The notes beneath the pieces were generated by a model. It was given only the letters and a program-made list of their open reading frames with translations. It made no database searches and was not told the origin of the DNA. The position numbers and the translations under genes are program-made. Shown here in pieces: positions 1 through 7,057 of a DNA stretch of 14,193 nucleotides (the stretch's first letter is position 1; every line of letters starts with the position of its first letter). The DNA is from Bacteriovoracaceae bacterium (GTDB lineage Bacteria > Bdellovibrionota > Bacteriovoracia > Bacteriovoracales > Bacteriovoracaceae): positions 1 to 14,193 of the forward strand of contig CANETG010000045.1 of the NCBI GenBank assembly GCA_947440875.1, given 5' to 3'.

Positions 1-1
1 G

Positions 2-475
2 AACCTCGGTGCGACTTTAGACCCGCACGCGGCCTATCTCATTCAGCGGGGCCTTAAAACTTATTTCATGAGATTCGAGCGTGCCGCGCGTACGGCCCAG
101 ACGGTCGCCGAGTTTCTCGAAAACCATCCACGGGTAAAAAAAGTGATGTACCCTGGACTTTCTTCTCATCCTAATTATGAGCTGGCAAAATCTCAGATGA
201 CATCGATGGGTGGGATTTTAGCACTTGAAGTAGATCCGAAGTCAGGAACGGCAATTGAGATATGCCACCGCTTAAAACTTATTCAATTCACTGCGAGTGT
301 AGGCTCAGCTGAAACCCTTATCTGTCCGACAGCATTATTTTTTGGAGATGATCTCTCGCCAGAAGAATTAAATCAATTGGGTATGAATTCCTACACGCTC
401 AGAATTTCGGTGGGACTCGAGCATGCCGAAGATCTTATTTCAGACCTCAAGGCAGCCTTAGAAGTTTCCATATAA
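2..475 (+). CDS. PLP-dependent trans-sulfuration enzyme (Cys/Met metabolism family), 3' part
   Basis: This is the C-terminal part of a gene that begins before the window; the frame is open from base 2, and the ATG at 68 is internal. The visible 158 residues match the small domain of the Cys/Met metabolism PLP family (cystathionine gamma-synthase, cystathionine gamma-lyase, methionine gamma-lyase). The stretch GATLDPHAAYLIQRGLKT is the family's usual sequence just after the active-site region, followed by RVKKVMYPGL, a GGILALEV strand, SVGSAETLICP (family SLGGxESLxxxP) and TLRISVGLEHAEDLISDL at the end. The usual Thr-His after the proline is replaced by LFFGD. The enzyme would handle sulfur amino acids in the cytoplasm. 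The catalytic lysine is upstream, so the exact reaction (synthase, beta-lyase or gamma-lyase) cannot be assigned. Confidence 0.88.
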   Translation, partial: NLGATLDPHAAYLIQRGLKTYFMRFERAARTAQTVAEFLENHPRVKKVMYPGLSSHPNYELAKSQMTSMGGILALEVDPKSGTAIEICHRLKLIQFTASVGSAETLICPTALFFGDDLSPEELNQLGMNSYTLRISVGLEHAEDLISDLKAALEVSI

Positions 476-703
476 ACTCTATTTCATGCTGATAACAATT
501 CAAACGGCAATGGAGAATCATTGGCAAAGTCTTCGGATTCGCAGAAACACGAATGAAGATGAATCATTTTTATCAAGTGATTATTGCTTCCTTTAAATCT
601 CGAGATTAATTTCATTTCCCAACCGAGATCTCACCATCCTAAGCTGAGACCTGCCTTCCTTTGGCGAGTGACGAAGGTGGAAACACTGGAGTAGAGGAAA
701 AAA
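476..703. other. Intergenic region with no gene identified
   Basis: This 228-bp stretch separates the trans-sulfuration gene from the membrane-lipid operon. I see no convincing terminator and no RNA gene. A 36-codon frame (486-596) has no ribosome binding site and resembles nothing I know. A weak inverted repeat (CCTTC at about 656-660, GAAGG at about 673-677) has no T-run. The promoter of the downstream operon presumably lies here, but I could not pick a convincing -35/-10 pair. Confidence 0.5.
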
Positions 704-1399
704 TTGAAAAAGAGATCCCTGACTCGACCCTTACTATTCATGCTGATGGTGGGTGCGGTAACCGCCTTTTACGTGCTGGGGGGAAGTCATTACTTGGAAC
801 TCAGTTTTATCCAAAATAATCTGCAAAATCTTCGAACTATTTTAGAGAATTCACCCCTCTTTTTTACCTCGGTGTTTGTCGGCCTTTACCTCTTCCTCAC
901 AACTCTCTCAATTCCTGGTTCGATTATTTTAACGTTACTTTCAGGTGCGATCTTTGGGGTGGGTCTAGGATTATTCTGGGTTATGTTTTCCACGACTCTC
1001 GGCGCTTGCTTTGCCTTTCTCATTTCGCGCTACATGTTCCGCTCGTACTTTGAGAAAAAATTTAAAACTCAGTATGACAAAATCAACGAGAGGATGAAAA
1101 AAGAGGGCATCTCCTATCTCTTTACGATCCGGATGATTCCGGTTTCACCCTATGTTGTGATCAACATCGTCATGGGTCTGTCTGACATGCGTCTTTGGAA
1201 TTTCGCTTGGGTCACTTTTCTCGGCATGGTCCCTGGGACATTCCTGTATGTCCTTGCGGGAAAAAAACTTTCGACCATTTCTAAGGTCTCAGAAATTCTC
1301 TCCTGGGAGATCGCACTCGGTCTGACCATCCTTGGCCTATTTCCGCTCGGGATAAGGTTTTTTTTTAAGCATCATTCGGCGAGGTTTGCGCATGAGTGA
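704..1399 (+). CDS. TVP38/TMEM64 family (VTT/DedA-type) membrane protein
   Basis: This is a 231-residue polytopic inner-membrane protein. It has an N-terminal membrane segment (about residues 8-28), a hydrophobic hairpin region (about 50-110), and further segments at about 160-185 and 200-222. Family signatures are present: SIPGSIILTLLSGAIFG, the amphipathic ISRYMFRSYFEKKF stretch, the IRMIPVSPYVVIN motif with downstream GL, and GMVPGTFLYVLAG. TVP38/DedA relatives are linked to membrane homeostasis, and several members move phospholipids or undecaprenyl phosphate across the bilayer; the substrate here is not visible. The start is a TTG placed just after GAGGAAA, and I see no better in-frame start. 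The gene overlaps cardiolipin synthase by 8 bp (ATGAGTGA), which implies translational coupling and a joint role in phospholipid handling. Confidence 0.88.
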   Translation: MKKRSLTRPLLFMLMVGAVTAFYVLGGSHYLELSFIQNNLQNLRTILENSPLFFTSVFVGLYLFLTTLSIPGSIILTLLSGAIFGVGLGLFWVMFSTTLGACFAFLISRYMFRSYFEKKFKTQYDKINERMKKEGISYLFTIRMIPVSPYVVINIVMGLSDMRLWNFAWVTFLGMVPGTFLYVLAGKKLSTISKVSEILSWEIALGLTILGLFPLGIRFFFKHHSARFAHE

Positions 1400-2756
1400 C
1401 ACTCTTCTTTTATGCGCGCACGCTTTGGGACTCGTCCTCGCAGTCAATGCCCTTTTTCAATCGCGGACTCCTCAAGGGGCGCTCGCTTGGTTCATCGGTC
1501 TAGTGGGCTTTCCATTCATTTCAATTCCCATTTTTATTCTCTGTGGTCGTCGCAGGTATCACGACGAAAGACCCGGCGATACTCTGACTTTTCCCAATTA
1601 TGATGTGGTTAAGCACCGCTCGGAGCTCCTTGGAGAGTTTGAGCGATTTCTCAATCATACGGGTTTTTATTTTACGGGCAAAAATAAAATTGATCTCCTC
1701 ATTGACGCTGATCAAATTTATCCCGCCATGTTTAAGGAACTGAATGCGGCAAAAGAATATATTATTCTTCAAGTTTTTATTTTTCGGACTGACGAGACGG
1801 GAAGAAAATTTGCAGAGATTCTCATTCGGAAAGCGCAAGCGGGCGTCAAAGTTTTTGTGCTGTATGAAAAAATTTTGATTAAAATGGACAAAACTTTTCT
1901 GGGCGAAATGCACGACGCCGGAATTCACACTGGTTTATTCAAACCGTTCACGCGCAATAAATGGCATCTCAATTTTCGTAATCATCGCAAAATTATGATC
2001 ATCGATGGCAGAGTAGGTTTCTTCGGCGGCATCAACATCGGCGATGACTATGTGGGGAAGTATCCCAAGATTGGGCACTGGCGAGATACGAACGTCCGGA
2101 TCGAAGGACCCTCACTCATCCCGGCACAAATAGCATTTTGCAAAGACTGGTTGGGCTCACAAGGATCTGCTCCAGAAATCGATTGGAAGCATGGTCCCTC
2201 CGACGGAGACGCGAATGTCCTTATTTTTAGTTCAGGCCCAATCGAAGAAAAGCCGTTTTGTCTGCTTCATCACATTGCACTGATCGATCTGGCAAGAAAA
2301 AGACTTTGGATCGCCAATCCCTACATCGTTCCTCCTCAAAGTTTAATCGATGCCCTGGCCTTGGCGGCACTTCGCGGAGTAGACGTAAGGATTCTCGTTC
2401 CGGGTTATTCAGATAACTTTCTCATCTCGGGGGTTGCCGATATTTATTATCAGAGGCTCATGGAATACGGAGTGAAGATCTTCAAATACAATTCAGGTTT
2501 CCTTCACCAAAAAGTCATGATTGTCGATGACACTCTAGGTGTGGTGGGCTCAGCGAACCTTGATTTTAGAAGCATGTACATAAACTTTGAAATTACGACG
2601 GTGAGTTCTGATTCTGAATACATCGACGCTCTCACTGTAATGCTCGAGAATGATCTTAAAGAATCTGAAGTTGTGACTCCGGAGTCTTTTCGGAGAAAAT
2701 CTCTTCCGAGAAAGATCATCGAGCGCGCAACTAATTTACTCGCTCCCATTCTTTAG
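1392..2756 (+). CDS. cls: Cardiolipin synthase (phospholipase D family)
   Basis: This enzyme of 454 residues condenses phosphatidyl groups to make cardiolipin in the inner membrane. Two N-terminal membrane segments (about residues 3-22 and 31-51) are followed by two PLD catalytic domains. Each has a complete HxKxxxxD motif: H198, K200, D205 with the following GFFGGINIGDDY, and H372, K374, D379 followed by GVVGSANLDFRS. Length and order match ClsA-type enzymes. I chose ATG 1392 over the in-frame TTG at 1386 because GAGG at 1381-1384 is 7 nt from the ATG but only 1 nt from the TTG. It overlaps the upstream TVP38-type gene by 8 bp and is followed after 8 bp by a BON-domain gene, so the three probably form one operon. 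Confidence 0.94.
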   Translation: MSDTLLLCAHALGLVLAVNALFQSRTPQGALAWFIGLVGFPFISIPIFILCGRRRYHDERPGDTLTFPNYDVVKHRSELLGEFERFLNHTGFYFTGKNKIDLLIDADQIYPAMFKELNAAKEYIILQVFIFRTDETGRKFAEILIRKAQAGVKVFVLYEKILIKMDKTFLGEMHDAGIHTGLFKPFTRNKWHLNFRNHRKIMIIDGRVGFFGGINIGDDYVGKYPKIGHWRDTNVRIEGPSLIPAQIAFCKDWLGSQGSAPEIDWKHGPSDGDANVLIFSSGPIEEKPFCLLHHIALIDLARKRLWIANPYIVPPQSLIDALALAALRGVDVRILVPGYSDNFLISGVADIYYQRLMEYGVKIFKYNSGFLHQKVMIVDDTLGVVGSANLDFRSMYINFEITTVSSDSEYIDALTVMLENDLKESEVVTPESFRRKSLPRKIIERATNLLAPIL

Positions 2757-2764
2757 GAGATTGT

Positions 2765-3019
2765 ATGAATGAGTCCGACAAAGTTCTAGAAGTTGAAATC
2801 AGAAAAAAGTTACTATTAAACGGTGAAGTGGATACTCATAATTTTACCATTGAAGTCGATGAGGGTGTTGTCAGACTCGAGGGCGAAGTCAGTGGACGAC
2901 ACGCCAAAAGAGTTGTCCAAGATTGTCTCTCCGAAGTAGAAGGCATTCGACACATTGAAAACAAACTCAAAATCCCTAGGATTTCCCGTTTTTCTGATAA
3001 TTCTATGCACGGATTCTAA
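2765..3019 (+). CDS. Single BON-domain protein
   Basis: This 84-residue protein consists almost entirely of one BON domain (about residues 5-70). The pattern is LEVEIRKKLLLN, then FTIEVDEGVVRLEGEVSG with its invariant Gly residues, then ending in VEGIRHIENKLKI. BON domains are thought to bind phospholipid membranes or other ligands. Most known members, such as OsmY, carry a signal peptide and sit in the periplasm; this one has no signal sequence, so it should stay in the cytoplasm or bind the inner face of the membrane. The ribosome binding site TAGGAGA overlaps the stop codon of cardiolipin synthase, and the ATG follows 8 bp after that stop. Its place in the operon suggests a role connected to cardiolipin or to membrane stress. 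Confidence 0.82.
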   Translation: MNESDKVLEVEIRKKLLLNGEVDTHNFTIEVDEGVVRLEGEVSGRHAKRVVQDCLSEVEGIRHIENKLKIPRISRFSDNSMHGF

Positions 3020-3035
3020 AGTCACTCGTGTTAAG

Positions 3036-3054
3036 CTTAGAAAAAACTTCTAAG
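3036..3054 (+). promoter_or_regulatory. Small hairpin abutting the thioesterase ribosome binding site
   Basis: CTTAGAA (3036-3042) and TTCTAAG (3048-3054) form a perfect 7-bp inverted repeat with a 5-nt A-rich loop. The right arm contains the first bases of the AAGGAA ribosome binding site (3052-3057) used for the ATG at 3063. Folding could limit access of the ribosome. The stem is AT-rich and short, so an effect is only a possibility. Confidence 0.3.
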
Positions 3055-3062
3055 GAAACCAT

Positions 3063-3488
3063 ATGAGTTTTGATCTTGCGACCGCGCGCCAAATTTTCAT
3101 CACGGGACAACTTCCTGAATCTTTCGGAATTGATATTTCTTCAGTGGATAAAGATTCCGTCACTGGAACACTGACCGTTGACCATCGCCATCTTCGCCCT
3201 GGGAACATCATGAACGGAGGAGTGAGTCTTGTCCTGTTAGAGACCATGGGAAGCATAAGCACCTGCCTCTACATCGATCCCGCACAATTTAATGCGTTCG
3301 GTATTCAGGTTAATGCCAATCATCTTTCGGTCGCAAAACCGGGCGATGTTTTAACAGCACGCTCTATTCCTGTGCACATTGGTCGCACAACCCAGGTTTG
3401 GGATGTGAATATCACTAATCAGAAAGGGAATCTGGTTTCTTCTGGCAGAATTACGATGCTCGTTACGAAGGCTCCCCTTAGGGGTTAG
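3063..3488 (+). CDS. Hotdog-fold thioesterase, PaaI/YdiI-like
   Basis: This 141-residue protein has a single hotdog domain. The conserved core helix reads MNGGVSLVLLETMGS (from M50), corresponding to the HGG...E..GS motif of 4HBT/PaaI-type acyl-CoA thioesterases. The usual catalytic-site His is Asn51 here, while the acidic residue (E60) is kept. Later strands (GIQVNANHLSVAKPGDVLTA, then HIGRTTQVWDVNI and SSGRITMLV) follow the family closely. It would hydrolyse a CoA or carrier-bound thioester in the cytoplasm; the substrate cannot be read from sequence. The start is supported by AAGGAA 5 nt upstream of the ATG. It lies 43 bp after the BON gene and may share that operon's transcript. Confidence 0.88.
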   Translation: MSFDLATARQIFITGQLPESFGIDISSVDKDSVTGTLTVDHRHLRPGNIMNGGVSLVLLETMGSISTCLYIDPAQFNAFGIQVNANHLSVAKPGDVLTARSIPVHIGRTTQVWDVNITNQKGNLVSSGRITMLVTKAPLRG

Positions 3489-3495
3489 TACGAGG

Positions 3496-3508
3496 GGATG
3501 ATTCATCC
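3496..3508 (+). terminator. Weak hairpin after the thioesterase gene
   Basis: GGATGATTCATCC is a perfect 13-nt palindrome located 8 bp after the thioesterase stop codon and followed by TTTAAAAATTTCTT. A realistic fold uses GGAT/ATCC with a 5-nt loop. It could act as a weak terminator, but the stem is short. Confidence 0.3.
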
Positions 3509-3613
3509 TTTAAAAATTTCTTCATCCCGCGCGCCTGGGACGCCAAACTGCCACAGAAATGGGCGACAGACCTCCTTGGCCTGATCTTTAAAACTTCGCA
3601 ATGAGGAAGGTTC

Positions 3614-3641
3614 TGGACTCTCCCTAAAGTCATGTTAAAAT
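3614..3641 (+). promoter_or_regulatory. Putative promoter of the PilZ gene; possible leaderless start
   Basis: A -10-like TAAAAT (3636-3641) sits 6 nt before the ATG at 3648, with a poor -35 candidate TGGACT (3614-3619) at 16-bp spacing. No Shine-Dalgarno sequence precedes the ATG. Transcription would start at or very near the start codon. Confidence 0.35.
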
Positions 3642-3647
3642 TTAAAA

Positions 3648-4370
3648 ATGAGAAACAAGCCCTTTATATTCCAACTCCTGTCTGTTCTCTTTTTTTTTGA
3701 GCCCGTAATTAAAATTCTCTACTTTAAGGCGACGACACATTTTGATTTCGTGACAATCTTTGAAAATGTTTTAGCAAGAAATAGTTTCCTCGAAGTGTTC
3801 GATTTCTGGATTGTTTTCCCCCTCGCGGGTGCCATCCTTTGGAAGCTGAGAAAATGGACCTACTTTGCTTTTCTCGCGGCCATGAGTTACCTAGTCTTTA
3901 GTCTTTTGACTTACGAGAGATACACCTGGCCGTACAATACGGATCAACCACTCTTTTATAATTATTTTATTATCGTCATTACTTTACTCACGATTGGTTA
4001 TTTCCTCGCACCCACGGTCCGTGCACCGTTTTTCAATCGCAACCTTCGGTGGTGGGAGAATAAGCCCCGTTACCGCATTACGATTCCGGCGAAAGTCACA
4101 GGCAATAAAATTACCTTCCAAACTGAGATCATCAATATTTCTCAGACGGGTGCTTTTTTAAAAGATAATAATCTCCTCGCTCCGGGAGATGTCATCTCCT
4201 TATCTTTTGAGTCCGAAGGGCTCTTGATGGAAGTTCCTGTGAAGGTCATCAGCCGTCACGTCATTGCCAATATTCCTGGATACGGTGTCCAGTTTTTCCC
4301 GACATCAATTTTTCAGAAATTTCAAATGGTCCGTCTCATCGGCCGCATTAAAACGAAGCGCTATTTTTGA
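3648..4370 (+). CDS. Membrane-anchored PilZ-domain protein
   Basis: This 240-residue protein has several N-terminal membrane segments (about residues 7-26, 50-66, 70-88 and 104-121) joined to a cytoplasmic PilZ domain (about 131-228). PilZ domains bind cyclic di-GMP through an RxxxR motif and a D/NxSxxG motif. Here the second is intact (NISQTG, N163 to G168), and the first reads KPRYR (K139 to R143), with Lys in place of the first Arg. The domain ends in the typical GYGVQFF strand. It probably senses c-di-GMP at the inner membrane, though the K-for-R change leaves binding uncertain. There is no ribosome binding site, and the start codon directly follows a -10-like box. The gene appears to be transcribed alone. 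Confidence 0.85.
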   Translation: MRNKPFIFQLLSVLFFFEPVIKILYFKATTHFDFVTIFENVLARNSFLEVFDFWIVFPLAGAILWKLRKWTYFAFLAAMSYLVFSLLTYERYTWPYNTDQPLFYNYFIIVITLLTIGYFLAPTVRAPFFNRNLRWWENKPRYRITIPAKVTGNKITFQTEIINISQTGAFLKDNNLLAPGDVISLSFESEGLLMEVPVKVISRHVIANIPGYGVQFFPTSIFQKFQMVRLIGRIKTKRYF

Positions 4371-4420
4371 TTAACCTAATCCCTACAGACTAAGTCACTT
4401 TCACCCTCTTGGTATCTGTC

Positions 4421-4439
4421 TTGCTTTCTAGAAGAGCAA
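4421..4439. promoter_or_regulatory. Dyad-symmetric element upstream of the envelope operon
   Basis: TTGCTTTCTAGAAGAGCAA has 5-bp perfect outer arms (TTGCT/AGCAA) around a TTCTAGAA core and lies 20 bp before the start of the first gene of the operon. It could be an operator or part of an unusual promoter. No good sigma-70 pair is visible around it. Confidence 0.3.
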
Positions 4440-4458
4440 ACAGTCACAGGAGGCACGC

Positions 4459-4938
4459 ATGATTCATGAAACTGGTAATACCGAAAGCACATCCTTTCCG
4501 GACGAGGCGAATGACACCCCAGACGAGGCAAATCGCGGACCCATGTCCGACACTCTTGGACAAGTGGGGGAATTAGGTATGAAAAGCCTCGCTCCTCTTT
4601 TAGAAGTTTTCATTCGTCACAGATCTGATTTTTCTCCGTATCTCAATTCCCTAACTAAAGCTCTGAAGTCAGGTGCCCAGTCTCTTCAGGGAGTGCAATC
4701 CTCTCCCGCAGACCAATTCATCGCAGAGTATTTTACGGACGGCGCCGATTGGATCACTAAGTGGAAAGACAAGGTCTCTGAAAATTCCCCGCAAGAAATG
4801 ATGCTCTATCTTGAAGAGGAAGGTCGAAAAAAACCGGCGCTTCTTTTCGGAGTTTCTTATGTCGCAGGCCTGATGCTCGGTAGATTCGGTCGCCATTTAG
4901 GGAAGTCGGTAAGAACCGGGAAAGAAAATATTCACTAA
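4459..4938 (+). CDS. Small membrane-anchored protein, DUF883/YqjD-like in layout
   Basis: This is a 159-residue protein of unknown function. A polar, disordered N-terminus (about residues 1-30) precedes a largely helical middle, and a single hydrophobic segment lies near the C-terminus (about 127-146, KPALLFGVSYVAGLMLGRFG) followed by a basic tail. The EEGRKKPALLFGVSYVAGL stretch resembles the C-terminal anchors of DUF883/YqjD-type proteins, which tie helical domains to the inner membrane. The similarity is one of layout more than sequence. The start is well supported: AGGAGG lies 5 nt upstream of the ATG. It is the first gene of a three-gene operon, with a 15-bp gap to the holin-family gene. 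Confidence 0.75.
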   Translation: MIHETGNTESTSFPDEANDTPDEANRGPMSDTLGQVGELGMKSLAPLLEVFIRHRSDFSPYLNSLTKALKSGAQSLQGVQSSPADQFIAEYFTDGADWITKWKDKVSENSPQEMMLYLEEEGRKKPALLFGVSYVAGLMLGRFGRHLGKSVRTGKENIH

Positions 4939-4953
4939 CGAGGAGAGAAGAAA

Positions 4954-5421
4954 ATGGAAAAAAATAATTACCAAGACAACAATATTCACGAGCTCTACCC
5001 CGGGGCGGTGAGCACAGATGCCGTCCACACAAGAGATAGTTGGGGAGTCATGCTTGAGAGACTTTCAACGGATTTAATAAATCTATGGGAGGGCCAGGCG
5101 AGACTCATTTCGACTGAACTGAGCGAGAAAGTAACAACGATCAAGTTTGCTTCGAGTGCACTCCTGGTAGGTGGAGTTTTCATGTCTGTGGGAGTCCTCT
5201 GTTTGGCCGTAACAGCAATCATTGCGCTATCCAATATTGTCGATCCTTGGATTGCGGCAGCTCTCGTGACTGTCGTTCTCCTTGCTATGGGATTCTTCAT
5301 AATAAAAGGTGCGCAGAAAAAATTAGTGGGACGTGATCTCGTTCCGTCTCAGTCCCTCGAAACACTGGGACAAATTAAAACGACCATCCAGGAGAGAGTC
5401 CATGAATATAAAAGACAATAA
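4954..5421 (+). CDS. Phage-holin-family protein, YqjE/DUF1469-like
   Basis: This 155-residue protein has two closely spaced membrane segments (about residues 64-92 and 96-114) forming a hairpin, with an amphipathic helix in front (LSTDLINLWEGQARLISTELSEK) and a charged C-terminal helix. This is the layout of the YqjE group, annotated as phage holin family although its members are chromosomal envelope proteins, not lysis proteins. The N-terminal pattern of a helix carrying E..L...E..EK before the first membrane segment is typical. The ribosome binding site GAGGAGAG precedes the ATG. The 3' end overlaps the next gene by 20 bp, so translation is likely coupled. Confidence 0.8.
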   Translation: MEKNNYQDNNIHELYPGAVSTDAVHTRDSWGVMLERLSTDLINLWEGQARLISTELSEKVTTIKFASSALLVGGVFMSVGVLCLAVTAIIALSNIVDPWIAAALVTVVLLAMGFFIIKGAQKKLVGRDLVPSQSLETLGQIKTTIQERVHEYKRQ

Positions 5422-6091
5422 ATCGTCAGAGGAATTGAAGGGCGAAGTTCTCCACGAATTAAAAACGGTAAAAAGTGATCTTGACCGGCTTCAAAACAGA
5501 CTCACACCAGGCCAATTAATTGATGATGCTCTTTTGACTTCGGTGGGAAAAAATCCTCGCGCCATTTTTGAGCATCTTGCTGCCAACCCAGTAGGAACGA
5601 CGTTCTTAAGTTTAGGAACTTTCCTCCTCATGGAGAATGATTCACATCTCACCCATGAATCTCAGCTCCGAGACAGCTCTCGGAATCAGGTAAGTCTCTT
5701 GAGGGATAAGTTTTCCAAAAAGGATGTCCCTCAAAGAACCGGGGAAATAGCACTTGGTCAAGGGGGAGAACTAGGGGAAAGTAGCATCGATCATTTGAAA
5801 GAAAATCTGGAAGTGAAAGTGGGCAGTATAAAAAATATCGATCCTCTGACCCTTGCTGCGATCGGCGCAGGATTGGGGGCCCTTACAGGGATTGCCCTTC
5901 CGATTTCCCAAAAAGAGCAAACTCTAGTAGACCAAAAACTTGGGGGAACCCTCAAAACCTTCCAGTCGGAGTTCCAAGAAGCTCTAAACCAATCAGTGAA
6001 CGTCTTAAAAGAGGAGTTCGTTAGTAAATTCAATGACTTGGATGTCAATATCTTTGAAAAGAAGAATTTGGCGACCAATTCCCGGCGCTAG
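5402..6091 (+). CDS. DUF3618-domain protein
   Basis: This is a 229-residue protein. The N-terminal region (about residues 10-75) shows the DUF3618 pattern: a coiled helix ELKTVKSDLDRLQNRL followed by TPGQLIDDAL and a short hydrophobic stretch NPVGTTFLSLGTFLL. A second hydrophobic segment near residues 168-184 (DPLTLAAIGAGLGALTGIALP) followed by QKEQTLVDQKLG matches the C-terminal part seen in DUF3618 proteins. The two segments probably attach it to the inner membrane. The function is unknown; the family usually occurs beside YqjE-type proteins, as here. I chose ATG 5402 because AGGAGAG lies just upstream; an earlier in-frame start at 5333 would extend deep into the preceding gene. A strong terminator follows. 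Confidence 0.82.
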   Translation: MNIKDNKSSEELKGEVLHELKTVKSDLDRLQNRLTPGQLIDDALLTSVGKNPRAIFEHLAANPVGTTFLSLGTFLLMENDSHLTHESQLRDSSRNQVSLLRDKFSKKDVPQRTGEIALGQGGELGESSIDHLKENLEVKVGSIKNIDPLTLAAIGAGLGALTGIALPISQKEQTLVDQKLGGTLKTFQSEFQEALNQSVNVLKEEFVSKFNDLDVNIFEKKNLATNSRR

Positions 6092-6099
6092 CTATTCAA

Positions 6100-6137
6100 A
6101 TAAGGACCATATTGAAACGATGGTCCTTATATTTCTT
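6100..6137 (+). terminator. Rho-independent terminator of the envelope operon
   Basis: ATAAGGACCAT (6100-6110) and ATGGTCCTTAT (6120-6130) form a perfect 11-bp stem with a 9-nt loop, followed by ATTTCTT. It lies 9 bp after the stop codon of the DUF3618 gene and separates this operon from the ornithine-lipid genes. Confidence 0.85.
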
Positions 6138-6211
6138 AACCTTCTCCTGACTCGAACTTAACAGGCCACAATCCCCACCTGATGGGAAAATTTCCTTACA
6201 AGGAGATTCAA

Positions 6212-7057
6212 ATGTCCGCAGTCGATCTACTTTTCGGTGCACAGGATACTTTCACTAAGTTTCCCTTGGTTCTCAGAATGGGCAAAATCCGGATGGTGGA
6301 ACCGCGGATAAAAGTCCATGTCGAGACTGACTCTTTTTTAGTCGAAACAGTTACAGACGCGGAATCATTCAAAGAAATCGTCCGTCTTCGGTATGATATT
6401 TTTCTGCGCGAATTCGCTGGCCGTGGTGATCGCTTTAATTTTTTTCCCTATGATATCGATCTTCACGATTTTGCCTGCGACCATCTGGTTGTCAAAGATA
6501 AGAGTACGGGGAGCATCGTCGCCACGTATCGACTCCTGTTTCAAGCCGAGGGCGAAAAAAAGAACTTCTACAGCGAAGGCGAATTCGATCTTTCGGCATT
6601 CCACCAAGTCAAAGGAAACAAACTTGAACTCGGAAGGGCCTGTGTTCATCGTGACTACCGCTCGGGTGCAGTGATCAGTCTTTTGTGGAAGGGCCTTTGC
6701 CAGTACGCCTCAAAAAGCGACACACGCTACATGTTTGGCTGCTCAAGTCTGGCGCGAAAAGAATTTGAAGCTTTACCATTTGTTTTCGAGCAGCTTGAAA
6801 AAAGAAATGCGATCATTTCTGATTACCAAGTCGGTGTAAAAAAAGCTTATCAGACTTCTGCTTACACGCACCTGAAGCTCCCAAATACGATCTCCCCAGA
6901 CCATCGCTCTATGCCATCGCTCATGAATATGTATATCCTGGCCGGTGCAAAAATGAGTTCAGATATTGCTTATGACGAGGAAATGGATTGCCTCGATTTA
7001 TTTACGGTTCTTGATTTTAAAAAACTTCCCGCTTCGTTTGAGCGGAGGTTTGCTTGA
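6212..7057 (+). CDS. olsB: L-ornithine N-alpha-acyltransferase (lyso-ornithine lipid synthesis)
   Basis: This 281-residue GNAT-fold enzyme transfers a 3-hydroxyacyl group from acyl-carrier protein to the alpha-amino group of ornithine, giving lyso-ornithine lipid. OlsB-type motifs are in order: VRLRYDIFLREF, the DIDLHDFACDHLVV stretch, IVATYRLL, FYSEGEFDLSAF, and the hallmark LELGRACVHRDYRSGAVISLLWKG, given here as two halves, LELGRACVHRDYR and SGAVISLLWKG, followed by YMFGCSS. The N-terminal 40 residues are less conserved. I chose ATG 6212 because AGGAG (6201-6205) lies 6 nt upstream; the ATG at 6182 has no such site. The gene overlaps olsA by 4 bp (TTGA). An olsA neighbour and a downstream arginase that makes ornithine support the assignment. 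Confidence 0.92.
   Translation: MSAVDLLFGAQDTFTKFPLVLRMGKIRMVEPRIKVHVETDSFLVETVTDAESFKEIVRLRYDIFLREFAGRGDRFNFFPYDIDLHDFACDHLVVKDKSTGSIVATYRLLFQAEGEKKNFYSEGEFDLSAFHQVKGNKLELGRACVHRDYRSGAVISLLWKGLCQYASKSDTRYMFGCSSLARKEFEALPFVFEQLEKRNAIISDYQVGVKKAYQTSAYTHLKLPNTISPDHRSMPSLMNMYILAGAKMSSDIAYDEEMDCLDLFTVLDFKKLPASFERRFA

Noticed and set aside
486..596. 36-codon frame in the first intergenic region
   Set aside because: No ribosome binding site, no -10 box near the start, no recognisable composition and no terminator behind it.
1521..1928. 135-residue minus-strand frame inside cardiolipin synthase
   Set aside because: Lies wholly within a well-supported gene, with low-complexity Lys/Asn/Phe content typical of an antisense shadow.
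3474..3484. CCCCTTAGGGG palindrome at the thioesterase stop
   Set aside because: Loop too short for a hairpin of useful size and no T-run, so not called a terminator.
4954..5421. Reading the holin-family gene as part of a prophage lysis cassette
   Set aside because: No endolysin, spanin or other phage gene is nearby, and the DUF3618 neighbour fits the chromosomal YqjE-type envelope group.
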